This document shows positions 19,484 to 28,938 of a stretch of DNA of 64,000 bases, one piece after another; position 1 is the stretch's first letter; each line of letters begins with the position of its first letter. The translations under genes and the position numbers were made by a program. The DNA is from Prevotella melaninogenica (GTDB lineage Bacteria; Bacteroidota; Bacteroidia; Bacteroidales; Bacteroidaceae): assembly GCF_003609775.1 (NCBI RefSeq), contig NZ_AP018049.1:930001-994000 (forward strand), in the 5' to 3' direction. Below the pieces are notes generated by a model that was not told the DNA's origin, did no database searches, and worked only from the letters and a program-made list of their open reading frames with translations.

Positions 19484-19684
19484 CTACTCCCAAATCTTTG
19501 CAGCAAGTTTAACAAATTCAACCTTACCATCTATATAATCAGCAAAATACTCTACAGCAGGTACACCATCAGGAAGATTACATGAACCACAACCACCACA
19601 TGCAGGTGATTTACAATGAAAACGTTCTTGAATGAACTCAATACGCTCCTCTCGATCTGAAAATTCAATTTGTGGTGCTAACAT
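19484..19684 (-). CDS. Cys-cluster miniprotein (66 residues)
   Basis: 66 residues without a signal peptide. The centre reads HCKSPACGGCGSCN, a C-x4-C-x2-C-x2-C cluster that could bind an iron-sulfur centre or zinc. The rest is acidic and helical (EFSDREERIEFIQERF). A TAAGTTTG -7 box lies upstream at 19738-19745 on this strand. It stands alone, 100 bp from the HAD gene. I do not recognise a named family; a metal site is inference from the cysteine spacing. Confidence 0.65.
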   Translation of the reverse strand: MLAPQIEFSDREERIEFIQERFHCKSPACGGCGSCNLPDGVPAVEYFADYIDGKVEFVKLAAKIWE

Positions 19685-19785
19685 TTAATCAATGATTAGT
19701 TTAATATGTATTTTATATCCTTATTGTTTTTGTGATGCAAACTTACATAAAATAATCGACATATAATGAAATTATTACAAAAGAT

Positions 19786-20499
19786 TCACCAACAGTTTAC
19801 AAAGCCGTTTAATAAAACATGCTTTAACTGTGTAAAGAACTCCAATTTCAACAAATGAGGGTGATCATATTCCTCAACGACTTCGTGCTGCCATACAGTA
19901 TGAAAAGGGATATGAGCAGCCCAGCCACCAAGTTTTAACACAGGTTCTATGTCCGAACGAAAAGAGTTTCCCACCATCAATAGTTGGTCAACATCAATAG
20001 AATATCGATCACACAACTGATGATAAGACTTTTCTGTCTTATCTGAAACAACAATAATATTATCAAAGTATGGACTTAAGCCAGAACGATGAAACTTATT
20101 CTCTTGATCAAGTAGTTCACCTTTCGTAAAGACAACTAAATGATACTTTCCTGTATCATGCAAGACTTTCAATGTTTCTTCAACGCCATCCATTGGCCTT
20201 CCTGGTAACTCGAGAAGTCCTTTGCCTAAATCTATAATCTTCTTAACCTCCTTTGCTTTTAGCTTTCCTTCACTTACCTCTATTGCATTCTCCAATAGTG
20301 ACAACAAAAAAGCCTTACTACCGTAACCCAAAAGTGGCATATTTGCCGTTTCAACAGCAAAAAGAGCTTTGGAGACTTCATCAGCCGAAGCATAAGGCTT
20401 AAGAACCTCACAATACTCTTTCTCTACTGCCTCAAAATATGTTTGACACTCCCATAAGGTATCGTCTGCATCAAAGGCTATCAATGATATATCTTTCAT
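19786..20499 (-). CDS. HAD-superfamily hydrolase
   Basis: 237 residues. Motif I FDADDTLW (residues 9-16) gives the nucleophile and acid Asp, motif II VVFTKG is near 122, motif III Lys in VVSDKTEKSYHQ near 150, and motif IV VGNSFRSDIEPVLKLG near 178. A helical cap sits between motifs I and II, as in phosphoglycolate-phosphatase-like enzymes. Probably a soluble phosphatase with unknown substrate. It has its own promoter at 20520-20551. Confidence 0.9.
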   Translation of the reverse strand: MKDISLIAFDADDTLWECQTYFEAVEKEYCEVLKPYASADEVSKALFAVETANMPLLGYGSKAFLLSLLENAIEVSEGKLKAKEVKKIIDLGKGLLELPGRPMDGVEETLKVLHDTGKYHLVVFTKGELLDQENKFHRSGLSPYFDNIIVVSDKTEKSYHQLCDRYSIDVDQLLMVGNSFRSDIEPVLKLGGWAAHIPFHTVWQHEVVEEYDHPHLLKLEFFTQLKHVLLNGFVNCW

Positions 20500-20519
20500 A
20501 ACTTTATTATTTCCACCTG

Positions 20520-20551
20520 CAAAATTACATTATTTATATATGTGAAGCAAA
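20520..20551 (-). promoter_or_regulatory. Promoter of the HAD hydrolase gene
   Basis: On the minus strand TTTG (20548-20551), a 20-bp spacer and TAATTTTG (20520-20527), 21 bp before the start codon. Confidence 0.75.
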
Positions 20552-20812
20552 TAACAATCATAAAATAACTTTATATATTTAACCAAGTATCTCATCCCTA
20601 AAAAACTTCTTCACAAACATATCTTAGTAGATGTAATAAAAGAATAGTTTAGTAAACATCTTAAATGATTCTTTTTTTAGGTACAAGAACATCTAAATAA
20701 AAAAAATATTTCATCGAGTGAAATAAACTTCAACACCTTATGCCACCAACGTTTCACAATTAAAAGCACAGATAATTAGTAATTTATCCAATATTTTTTA
20801 GCTCAATTATTC

Positions 20813-20843
20813 TTTGCCAAATGAATAGTTTTATATAAATTTG
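20813..20843 (+). promoter_or_regulatory. nrdD promoter
   Basis: TTTG (20813-20816), a 19-bp spacer and TAAATTTG (20836-20843). Confidence 0.75.
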
Positions 20844-21000
20844 CATCAGAAAGTTTATCAAAATGGAAAACTTTATAAACAACAAATTAAAAAAAGTTAT
20901 CCAAAACTGAAAACTTTTGCTTTACTTTAGTGTATTAGAATCACACTCTCTAAAAATAATATCGTAAGAAAATTAAACTCCTAAAAATATTAATTCAACA

Positions 21001-23160
21001 ATGGAAATAAAGAATTTTACAATCACAAAACGTGATGGGTCAAAGGATCGATTCTCCCTCGACAAAATTATGAATGCAATCCTCAAGGCATTCGAAAGTG
21101 TCAACGAGCCTACCGACTTGGGTACATTATCAAAAATCATTGCTAACTTGAATATCCAAAACGACATCAAGGTAGAGGATATTCAAAATCAGGTAGAGTT
21201 AGCACTTATGAAAGAAGGATATTATCATGTAGCAAAGAGTTTCATTGTCTATCGCCAGCAGCACACAGAAGATCGTGAGACACTTGAAAAGATGAAATTC
21301 CTCTCAGACTATTGTGTAGCCTCTAACGCAGCAACGGGCTCAAAATTTGATGCTAACGCCAATGTTGAACACAAGAATATTGCTACCCTTATCGGCGAAC
21401 TTCCAAAGCAAGGCTTTATTCGTCTCAACCGTAGACTACTTGTTGATCGTATTAAGAAAATGTATGGTAAAGACTTGGCTGATGAATACATCGACCTCCT
21501 TAACCACCATTTTATATATAAGAATGATGAGACTAACCTCGCAAACTATTGCGCTTCAATCACCATGTATCCTTGGCTGATTGGCGGTACAACCTCTATT
21601 GGAGGCAACTCTACAGCACCAACCAATCTTAAGAGTTTCTGTGGAGGATTTATCAACATGGTATTCATGGTTTCTTCTATGCTTGCTGGTGCCTGCGCAA
21701 CACCAGAGTTCCTTATGTATATGAATTACTTTATACAAAAAGAATATGGTGAAGACTACTGGAAGCGTGCTAATGAAGTAGTTGATCTCAGCCTTAGAAA
21801 ACGTTCAATAGACAAGGTAATTACTGATTATTTTGAGCAAATAGTCTATTCGCTCAACCAGCCTACAGGTGCTCGCAACTATCAAGCTGTATTCTGGAAC
21901 ATATCATATTACGACCGACCATACTTCGAGTCTCTCTTTGGAAACTTCTATTTCCCAGATGGTTCACAGCCTGACTGGGAGAGTCTTTCTTGGTTACAAA
22001 AACGCTTTATGACTTGGTTCAATCAAGAGCGTCTGAAGACTGTTCTCACTTTCCCTGTTGAAACAATGGCATTATTAGCCGAGGATGGTGATTGTAAGGA
22101 TAAGGAATGGGGTGACTTTACTGCTAAGATGTATTCTGAAGGACATAGTTTCTTCACATATATGAGCAATAATGCTGACTCACTCAGTTCATGCTGCCGT
22201 CTGCGTAACGAGATTCAAGACAATGGTTTCTCTTATACGCTCGGTGCTGGTGGCGTCTCAACAGGCTCGAAGAGTGTATTGACTATCAATCTCAACCGCT
22301 GTATTCAGTATGCAGTCAATAATAACCTTGATTATAAGGAGTATCTAACCCACATCATCGAATTGTGCCATAAGGTTCAATTAGCATACAATGAAAACCT
22401 TAAGGAGTTGCTGCGTAATCACATGTTACCACTCTTTGATGCTGGATATATTAACATTGACCGCCAATACCTCACAATTGGTATCAATGGTCTTGTAGAA
22501 GCAGCAGAGTTCATGGGACTTGACATCACACCTAATGAGGAGTATAAGAAGTTTGTACAGACCGTACTTGGATTGATAGAAACACAGAATAAGGCCTTCC
22601 GTACAAAGGAAGCTATGTTCAACTGCGAGATGATTCCTGCAGAGAATGTAGGTGTAAAGCATGCTAAATGGGACTCCGAAGATGGGTATTTTGTTCCACG
22701 CAGCTGCTATAACAGCTATTTCTATCGCGTTGAGGATAACTCGCTGACAATTCTCGACAAGTTCAAACTGCACGGAGCACCTTATATAGAACACCTAACG
22801 GGTGGTTCTGCTCTTCACATGAACCTTGAGGAGCACCTCTCTGAAACACAGTATCGACAGTTGCTGCGTGTAGCTGCACAAGAGGGGTGTAACTACTTCA
22901 CATTCAACATTCCTAACACGGTATGCAACGACTGTGGTCATATTGACAAACGATATATACACGAATGTCCACATTGCCAGTCTAAAAATGTTGATTACCT
23001 CACCCGTATCATCGGCTACATGAAACGTGTTAGCAACTTCTCAGCACCTCGCCAAGAAGAAGCACACCGCCGTTTCTATGCTGGAGAAGATAAATATACA
23101 GTTAAGACCACAAAGGAGAAATTATATAAGGAAGTGATTACTGAAACCAAGAACGCATAA
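21001..23160 (+). CDS. nrdD: Anaerobic ribonucleoside-triphosphate reductase
   Basis: 719 residues. The N-terminal ATP-cone (ITKRDGSKDRFSLDKI) is the allosteric activity domain. The body has the substrate-site cysteine region NADSLSSCCRLRN, and the C-terminal zinc site is CNDCGH...CPHC. The glycyl-radical loop RIIGYMKRVSNF has its Gly at about residue 672. It makes deoxynucleotides under anaerobiosis and needs the radical-SAM activase NrdG, which is not next to it here, unlike many Bacteroidales. A terminator at 23236 ends the transcript. Confidence 0.98.
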   Translation: MEIKNFTITKRDGSKDRFSLDKIMNAILKAFESVNEPTDLGTLSKIIANLNIQNDIKVEDIQNQVELALMKEGYYHVAKSFIVYRQQHTEDRETLEKMKFLSDYCVASNAATGSKFDANANVEHKNIATLIGELPKQGFIRLNRRLLVDRIKKMYGKDLADEYIDLLNHHFIYKNDETNLANYCASITMYPWLIGGTTSIGGNSTAPTNLKSFCGGFINMVFMVSSMLAGACATPEFLMYMNYFIQKEYGEDYWKRANEVVDLSLRKRSIDKVITDYFEQIVYSLNQPTGARNYQAVFWNISYYDRPYFESLFGNFYFPDGSQPDWESLSWLQKRFMTWFNQERLKTVLTFPVETMALLAEDGDCKDKEWGDFTAKMYSEGHSFFTYMSNNADSLSSCCRLRNEIQDNGFSYTLGAGGVSTGSKSVLTINLNRCIQYAVNNNLDYKEYLTHIIELCHKVQLAYNENLKELLRNHMLPLFDAGYINIDRQYLTIGINGLVEAAEFMGLDITPNEEYKKFVQTVLGLIETQNKAFRTKEAMFNCEMIPAENVGVKHAKWDSEDGYFVPRSCYNSYFYRVEDNSLTILDKFKLHGAPYIEHLTGGSALHMNLEEHLSETQYRQLLRVAAQEGCNYFTFNIPNTVCNDCGHIDKRYIHECPHCQSKNVDYLTRIIGYMKRVSNFSAPRQEEAHRRFYAGEDKYTVKTTKEKLYKEVITETKNA

Positions 23161-23504
23161 CAGACATTATAGTAAAAACGCTTTAACTTACGAATAGGAT
23201 TGACAGACTTCACGTCTAATACCTTAGAATCATTTACGGACACACGCTTATGTGTGTCCGTATTTGTTTAAATTCCTCTTCATAGATTTCATACTGCAAC
23301 ATTCAAAAATAAATCCAGGTATCCACAAAACCACTTATTTGACACACAACACTGTTAAAAAACTCACCCTAAAATGGGATGAGGTATATGGACACACTGC
23401 ATAACTTCAGTTAGTCATGTGTTAAAAGTCAATGGATATGAGAACGACAAGCAAAAGGAAATGAGAAAAGGCCCGTGCTTTAAGGGGGGGATTTCAGTTA
23501 TTTA
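23161..23504. other. Intergenic region at the left border of the GC-rich island
   Basis: It holds the nrdD terminator (23236-23261). The remaining sequence has no gene, no nrdG remnant that I can read, and no clean terminator for the convergent barrel gene. Confidence 0.6.
23236..23266 (+). terminator. nrdD terminator
   Basis: ACGGACACAC (23236-23245) pairs perfectly with GTGTGTCCGT (23252-23261), then a T-rich tail. Confidence 0.8.
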
Positions 23505-25802
23505 CTATTTCTGGTTTCTTGGATTCCCATCTATGATGATGTCATCGTTTGATATGCTCTTCGATGTGCGTTTCACCTTATCATGCAGCTTTCCTATACG
23601 CAGGCTGACGTTTATACCGAAGCTGCGATAGTCACGTCTTACATTCGTAAAGCGATTTGTAAAGTCGGCAGTTTCGGTAAGCTGTTCTATACGCAAATCA
23701 TTTTGGAACAGATTATTTCCATAGACGGTCACCGTCAGCCTGTCGTCTTTCAAGAAAGAACGAATCAGCATAAGACGGTACATCATGGAGCCTTCGGTAT
23801 ACCCTTGCAGATTTAAGCTTCGGCTGTTCAGCGAACAACCTGCCACCATTCTCAACCTCCACGGTAGGTTCTTCTGTAAATTGACCGAAAGACTGCTTGA
23901 ATATCCATTATTATGCTGTCCCAGCTGTGAACTTTTAAGATTGGTATATGCTCCGTTTGCATTGACATTCAAGGTGGCGCTCCCAGAGAGTGCCCACCGG
24001 ATGTAAAGGTTCAGATAAACATTACTTCTCTTGAGCAGATTGCCATACGTGGAGATAAGGGTGGCATCTTCTCCTGTTATTATATTGTCGGTCAGGGAGA
24101 CAGGATTACCCCAATAGGAGTAGCCGATGATGCCACGATCCTGTAAGTCGAGTCCTGCCGTCATGTTTATTCCAAAGCGCCGGGCAAACGAGTTGAACGA
24201 GAGGCTCAGGTTATGCGAGGATGATGTGGTCAGGTCAGGGTTTCCTGTCTTGATGACTGTAGGATTCGTCCGGTCTACATAGGGATTCAGATTCCAGATG
24301 TTGGGGCGTGATATGCGCATGGCATAAGAGAACGTGAGCATCCGTGTCTCCCCTATACGGTAGCCGATTGACAAGGAAGGGACCACGTTATCGAATTGCG
24401 CACCGAAACTTTCATAACGCGTCAGGAGGTTATCTTCAGGATAGCTTACTTTCTGCGAAGAATGCTCATAACGCAATCCCATCTTTCCTGATATTTGCTT
24501 GTGCTGTATGGCATATTCCGCATATGCGGATGAAATGTCGGTCTTCTGCCTGTAAGAAAGAGACGGACTCTGGTCTTCCGCAAAAGGTTCTTCCGTACCT
24601 GCCGTTCTTGTAGCTTCGACATTGTCACTCTTATGGTTGCGATGGATGTATTTAGCCCCCACACTCCATGTATGCTTTCCACCTCTGGTTACGGTATAGT
24701 CTATCTGACTGGTATGTTCGTCCATATGCAGATCGGACGTGGTACACAGGTCCTTGAAACTTAAATCCGGTGTCTGGCCTTTTTGCCAGTAATAAAGGCT
24801 GGAGGACATAACGGTGGAAGGTACTGCTGAAAAGCGATACGACAGCGTTATGACACCGCCATGTCTGCCAAACGTGTGCTGGTAATCGATTCCTGCGTAC
24901 AGGCTATTAATTCGATTGCGTGACGCATGCTCATTATCGAAGCTGTATCTATGCCCACCATTGCCGTCGTACATATCAGTGTGCATGTCCGTCCGGCTTT
25001 TCCCTGTGTAGTTCTCTACTCCTGCCGTCATACTGATCAAGTGGCGGCTGTCAAACTCATAGCTGCCGCCCAATTCCATGAAATGGGCGGGTGCCTTGAC
25101 CTGATAATCAGAGTAGGAGTGCATCTGTCCTGCTGCCGACAGCGTTTTACCTGTGCGTTCCGTCTCCTGCCATGCCTTGGGTGGTTTGGAATAGCTTACT
25201 CCGTCCGTGAATGAAAAAGTTAATTTCCCGACCTTAGCCAGTCCTGACACGTTTGCACTTTGTGCTATATTCATTACTCCCACGCCCAGACTGACGTTGT
25301 AGCCTTCCAGCTTCGAACTGCCTAACGTAATGATGTTGAGTATCCCTGCCACGCCCTCCGCATCATATTTGGCACCGGGATTCGTAATGACTTCTATCTT
25401 CCTGACGGTCGAAGCGGGGATGGTCCTCATCATCTCCGTGGGCTTGTTGCTCATCATGGTGTTTGGCTTTCCGTTCACATATACCTTAAAATCAGTACTG
25501 CCCTTTACTTTCACGACATCATTCCCCTCTACCGTAACCATAGGCACCTTCCGCAGCATTTCCAACAGCGTCATGCTCCTGCTGTCGGGATCATCGGCTG
25601 CATGATAGATTATCCTATCGAGCTCTGCCTTTATCAGCGGACGTGAGGCACTGACCTGTACCTCCTTCAGATGTACGATAGAGTCTCTCATCTGACTGAG
25701 GGTGTCATTGCGAGTCTGTGCAGAGGCACCCCCCGTACTGGCTATGTACAGCAGCATGAATATCAGCCCTACTGTCCGGCTTTCAAATATTCTCGTCTTC
25801 AT
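23505..25802 (-). CDS. TonB-type outer-membrane beta-barrel protein
   Basis: 765 residues. Signal peptide to ASAQ (about residue 29), then a plug-like domain: LKEVQVSASRPLIK, VYVNGKPNTMMSNKPTEMMR and VRKIEVITNPGAKYDAEG, typical of the outer-membrane barrel family related to TonB receptors. The remainder is a large barrel with many amphipathic strands. No N-terminal carboxypeptidase-like extension and no SusD partner are present. It is last in the NVEAL/MG2 operon, overlapping the preceding stop by 4 bp (ATGA), so translation is coupled. GC content by eye is near 50%, above that of the flanks. Confidence 0.88.
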   Translation of the reverse strand: MKTRIFESRTVGLIFMLLYIASTGGASAQTRNDTLSQMRDSIVHLKEVQVSASRPLIKAELDRIIYHAADDPDSRSMTLLEMLRKVPMVTVEGNDVVKVKGSTDFKVYVNGKPNTMMSNKPTEMMRTIPASTVRKIEVITNPGAKYDAEGVAGILNIITLGSSKLEGYNVSLGVGVMNIAQSANVSGLAKVGKLTFSFTDGVSYSKPPKAWQETERTGKTLSAAGQMHSYSDYQVKAPAHFMELGGSYEFDSRHLISMTAGVENYTGKSRTDMHTDMYDGNGGHRYSFDNEHASRNRINSLYAGIDYQHTFGRHGGVITLSYRFSAVPSTVMSSSLYYWQKGQTPDLSFKDLCTTSDLHMDEHTSQIDYTVTRGGKHTWSVGAKYIHRNHKSDNVEATRTAGTEEPFAEDQSPSLSYRQKTDISSAYAEYAIQHKQISGKMGLRYEHSSQKVSYPEDNLLTRYESFGAQFDNVVPSLSIGYRIGETRMLTFSYAMRISRPNIWNLNPYVDRTNPTVIKTGNPDLTTSSSHNLSLSFNSFARRFGINMTAGLDLQDRGIIGYSYWGNPVSLTDNIITGEDATLISTYGNLLKRSNVYLNLYIRWALSGSATLNVNANGAYTNLKSSQLGQHNNGYSSSLSVNLQKNLPWRLRMVAGCSLNSRSLNLQGYTEGSMMYRLMLIRSFLKDDRLTVTVYGNNLFQNDLRIEQLTETADFTNRFTNVRRDYRSFGINVSLRIGKLHDKVKRTSKSISNDDIIIDGNPRNQK

Positions 25803-28135
25803 TCTTCCATGGTTTTTGATACATGAAACTCAAAAGTGTTACTGCCTAATAGTCCCAGACCATCGGTACCCTCCACGACTCCTATAAACTGCGTATTGAT
25901 GTCAGATGTCCAAAATGGCACGATGGCATCTCCGTTCTTGTCAGTCAGAACAGAGGGACTCCATAGCAATGTATTCCGCGCATCGGGTAGCGAGGACAGC
26001 ATCTCCACGGAATCGGGCGTATAGAACTCGCGTTGGCCATAGTAGCCCTTGACACGCGTGATGTTATTCATACGGAGCAATTCCTCATCGGTGTAGATAG
26101 GACCCTCATACTTTATGTCCTCGACATCTTTGACGATCCATATTCCCTGTGTATTAGGTTCGTATTTTATAATCCGATACATCTTTCCGATAACGGGTTT
26201 CCTCCGAACATTTAAAGTATCTCTACTATGTTGAGCACATTGGACAGGTGCTCTTTCATCTCCCATTAAGTGGGAATATCCCTCTTTGTAGTTTTCTAAA
26301 AAGCCGTGTTTGCAGACCCATGGGCCTAAATTTATATTTACCAGGCTATCCAGCCTCCCCATGAACTTATCCCTGAAGGGAATCCTGCGCTTCCTGGTGA
26401 CAAGTACCTCGTTCAGCAGCACTGTCCCTGTCTGGGTTGTGACAAGCTCCGCGTCTTTCTTTTCTTTCTCGACATTGTTCAAATAAGATTGGTATGATTT
26501 TTTCGACTTCCTTATGGAGTCTATCAGTACCGTACCATCCGAGAGCGTCAGATGTGGCTTGAACTCTTTTCCCAGAAGTGGCTTGATATAGACATATCCA
26601 CCCCGAAGTGTATTCATGACAGACACGGGAACAGAGAAGTTGCCCACGGAATCGGTCCATAGGAACTGACTATCCCCGGAAGGTCCGAACACCTGAATCA
26701 CCTGCTCACCTCCGTTGGTGGTATTTCTTTTCATCTTACGACTTCCCACGGTTTCTCTTCCGATGATGCTGTCACATAGGAATGGTTTCCCATGATAGTC
26801 CTTCCGACTTTCCTGCCAGGTATACCGCCGCCACCCTTGCGTAAGAAGCAACAGGTCCAAAGCATGCAATCTGTCCGGGTTATTCCGGTCGAAGTAGTAG
26901 GCGGGGTGATGAATATTACCACGTATCTGGGTTGAGAGTAAATTATAGGACAGCATCGTTTCCCGGTAGGCTTGGCTCATGTAAGCTTTGTCAAAGATAC
27001 TCACGCATATTTCTGCCTGTACCGGTTTTCCCTCGGAATCGGTCACATGTATCCTTACTTTACCTTTATCACGGCGTGAATAGACTTCTTTCGACGGACG
27101 AGCTGTTATCGCCAGCTGTTTATCAGGCAAGACATAGAACAACCTTTCAGCTACCGGACGCTGCTGCTCATCGTAAAGGGTTGCCTCGGCAATTCCCTGT
27201 CCGATAAACTCGCTCGTAGGCAAAGTGATGATGAGGCTATCCCGAAGTATGCCTTTGGCCCGACAACAGGGCACATTACGCATCTGCACAAATAGAGTTA
27301 TACGACGGGGCATGCTTCCCTTGGGCTGCCTCACCGAGAACACAACATTTTTCCTGTCTGTGTGTTCCAAATGCATTACCATGCCCGAACGGAGAGATGT
27401 GGGAAGAGGAAACTCTTGCCCATTGGTTAGTTGTACCGTGTAGCGGATTCCTTCTTGAGGGACGAACGAAAAGAGCCCCATTCCGTCATGATAGCTTTCT
27501 ATGTCCAATATCCTCGCTCCATTTTCACATAGCCAGCCATTCAAGGGGGCAGGCATACCTTGGTTGTCTGTTGTCTTAAATGCAACATAGTTTTTTATAC
27601 CCTGAACCAGATAGCCCCCCTCTGGATACAAGCCAAGTCTGATGTTATCTCTCTGCTGTATAGCTTTCGTGTCTTGTGGTTTCTGTTTGTCGATTCGGTC
27701 AACAACCCATATTTTTTGAGGAAAGATGGCTTCTGTGCTGTCTGCATAGAACGAAGACTGAGTATATCCTTCCACCCGGTATTCCCCAGTATTCCATTTC
27801 TCCCCGATGAAAACGTGTCCCTCAGCCCGCCCACCGGAAATCGGATATTTCTCATTCCACACAAGACTGTCGGTGGAATCATAGATTCTCAGAAAGAGAG
27901 TCCGGCTCCTATTCGACAGTGTTAAAAAGGAGCGGTCGAACAGCCATGCTTTGAACCACATATCTTCACCTGTCTCATAGACTCCCTTGCTAAAGAGCAT
28001 GTATGGCTGGTCCTGAGGCAGTACCGAATGGATTACCTCCAAGTCTTGTGCAGTATCCGGTTGATTCTGACCGAATACAGTTAGGAAGAACGGACCAAAC
28101 AGGAGAAATACTCCAAGATTTCTACAGGTTCTCAT
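25799..28135 (-). CDS. Macroglobulin-like (MG2-type) secreted protein
   Basis: 778 residues from the ATG at 28135; a GTG 42 bases upstream is in frame but gives a poor signal peptide. Signal sequence GVFLLFGPFFLTVFGQ. The region PYMLFSKGVYETGEDMWFKAW is the MG2-like domain that in Bacteroidetes proteins describes an extracellular load-bearing or ligand domain. A later segment, TVLLNEVLVTRKRR near residue 585, is like plug-linker sequences. The end, LWSPSVLTDKNGDAIVPFWTSD, is the usual C-terminal macroglobulin-like module. No thioester (CxEQ) is seen. It is probably periplasmic or surface exposed and works with the coupled barrel gene; function unknown. GC by eye about 50-55%. Confidence 0.75.
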   Translation of the reverse strand: MRTCRNLGVFLLFGPFFLTVFGQNQPDTAQDLEVIHSVLPQDQPYMLFSKGVYETGEDMWFKAWLFDRSFLTLSNRSRTLFLRIYDSTDSLVWNEKYPISGGRAEGHVFIGEKWNTGEYRVEGYTQSSFYADSTEAIFPQKIWVVDRIDKQKPQDTKAIQQRDNIRLGLYPEGGYLVQGIKNYVAFKTTDNQGMPAPLNGWLCENGARILDIESYHDGMGLFSFVPQEGIRYTVQLTNGQEFPLPTSLRSGMVMHLEHTDRKNVVFSVRQPKGSMPRRITLFVQMRNVPCCRAKGILRDSLIITLPTSEFIGQGIAEATLYDEQQRPVAERLFYVLPDKQLAITARPSKEVYSRRDKGKVRIHVTDSEGKPVQAEICVSIFDKAYMSQAYRETMLSYNLLSTQIRGNIHHPAYYFDRNNPDRLHALDLLLLTQGWRRYTWQESRKDYHGKPFLCDSIIGRETVGSRKMKRNTTNGGEQVIQVFGPSGDSQFLWTDSVGNFSVPVSVMNTLRGGYVYIKPLLGKEFKPHLTLSDGTVLIDSIRKSKKSYQSYLNNVEKEKKDAELVTTQTGTVLLNEVLVTRKRRIPFRDKFMGRLDSLVNINLGPWVCKHGFLENYKEGYSHLMGDERAPVQCAQHSRDTLNVRRKPVIGKMYRIIKYEPNTQGIWIVKDVEDIKYEGPIYTDEELLRMNNITRVKGYYGQREFYTPDSVEMLSSLPDARNTLLWSPSVLTDKNGDAIVPFWTSDINTQFIGVVEGTDGLGLLGSNTFEFHVSKTMEE

Positions 28136-28194
28136 AGGATGCTTCTTACAATTATGAAGCAGGGAGGGCGAACGCACCCCCTGCTAAAATAAGA

Positions 28195-28437
28195 TTACTT
28201 GTATGGATCGCATTCACGATACTCCACTGCGAACACACAGATTCCAGGACCATTCAGACATTTTCCGCTTGCAGAACAGTCTGAGCCTTGAACACACTCT
28301 GCATTCACCTCGGTCGTACTTACAAGATCATCCAGGCTAATTCCTGAATAAGACTTTACCTTCCCATTTAGGGTAGCTAAGGATATTGCCACTATTGAAC
28401 AGAATGCAATACCAAGACTTAGAAGTTTTTTCTTCAT
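28195..28437 (-). CDS. NVEAL-type small Cys-rich secreted peptide
   Basis: 80 residues from the ATG at 28437 (MKKKLLSLGIAF); 27 extra upstream bases are open but unlikely. A hydrophobic leader ends near residue 28, then KSYSGISLDDLVSTTEVNAEC, which matches the layout of NVEAL-family leaders (S-L-D-D-L...N-V-E-A), though the motif is changed to VNAE. The C-terminal core has five cysteines in about 35 residues. It is first gene of the operon with the MG2-type protein (59 bp downstream) and the TonB-type barrel. Likely exported and perhaps disulfide-bonded; NVEAL peptides have no established function to my knowledge. Confidence 0.72.
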   Translation of the reverse strand: MKKKLLSLGIAFCSIVAISLATLNGKVKSYSGISLDDLVSTTEVNAECVQGSDCSASGKCLNGPGICVFAVEYRECDPYK

Positions 28438-28559
28438 AATTAATTGTCTAAAGTTTCCCATCATAATAAATAGATAGAGAAATAACAGTTTATCGAATTT
28501 TCTTTGTAAATTAGTAATCGCTAAACAACTGATTTTAAAGACAAGACAACAAAATTATT

Positions 28560-28876
28560 ATGGAAGCAAAAATAAAGAAAATAAGTGAGTTATCCAAACG
28601 TTTGAGTGTTAAAACTCGAGTAAGTGATGATTTATTTCATCTTTTTGGCAAGTTTAGCATCGGTCACCTGTTATCTCGCCTGTCATTACAGATGACACCA
28701 TGCTTAGGAAGAGTGGCGTGAGAAAGGAAGATATCAGTCGTGTTTTCGACAATATAAAAGACAGGTGCGTATTGAGCTACAAACTGCTATTTCGTGCATT
28801 CTTTGACAGCAAGACAACTATACCCTGTGATTTTTCACTGCATCAAGAAAAGGGGAAAAGGGAAACTAAGCAGTAG
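28560..28876 (+). pseudogene. Transposase (IS4-like DDE) remnant
   Basis: From ATG 28560 the frame reads a transposase N-terminus (KIKKISELSKRLSVKTRV) and stops at about 28722. From 28682 another frame reads VITDDTMLRKSG, then VFDNIKDRCVLSYKLLF and CDFSLHQEKGK up to a TAG at 28874. DDT and the following motifs are the catalytic start of an IS4-type DDE transposase. A frameshift with internal deletion and loss of the C-terminal half make it dead. It lies at the right border of the GC-rich island. Confidence 0.7.
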
Positions 28877-28938
28877 CTCGGATTAGGAGATTTTCAAGCT
28901 TGCTACTTTAATAGCCAGATAGTCGATGCAACGCAGTG

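Larger units (their letters stand above)
20500..21000. other. Divergent intergenic region upstream of nrdD
   Basis: 500 bp, very AT-rich, holding the HAD and nrdD promoters. The nrdD leader is about 150 nt and contains a 15-codon frame (20863-20910) that is probably chance. No clear NrdR box pair was seen. Confidence 0.6.

Noticed and set aside
20863..20910. 15-codon leader peptide before nrdD
   Set aside because: AT-rich sequence of this kind yields such frames by chance, and there is no attenuator structure after it.
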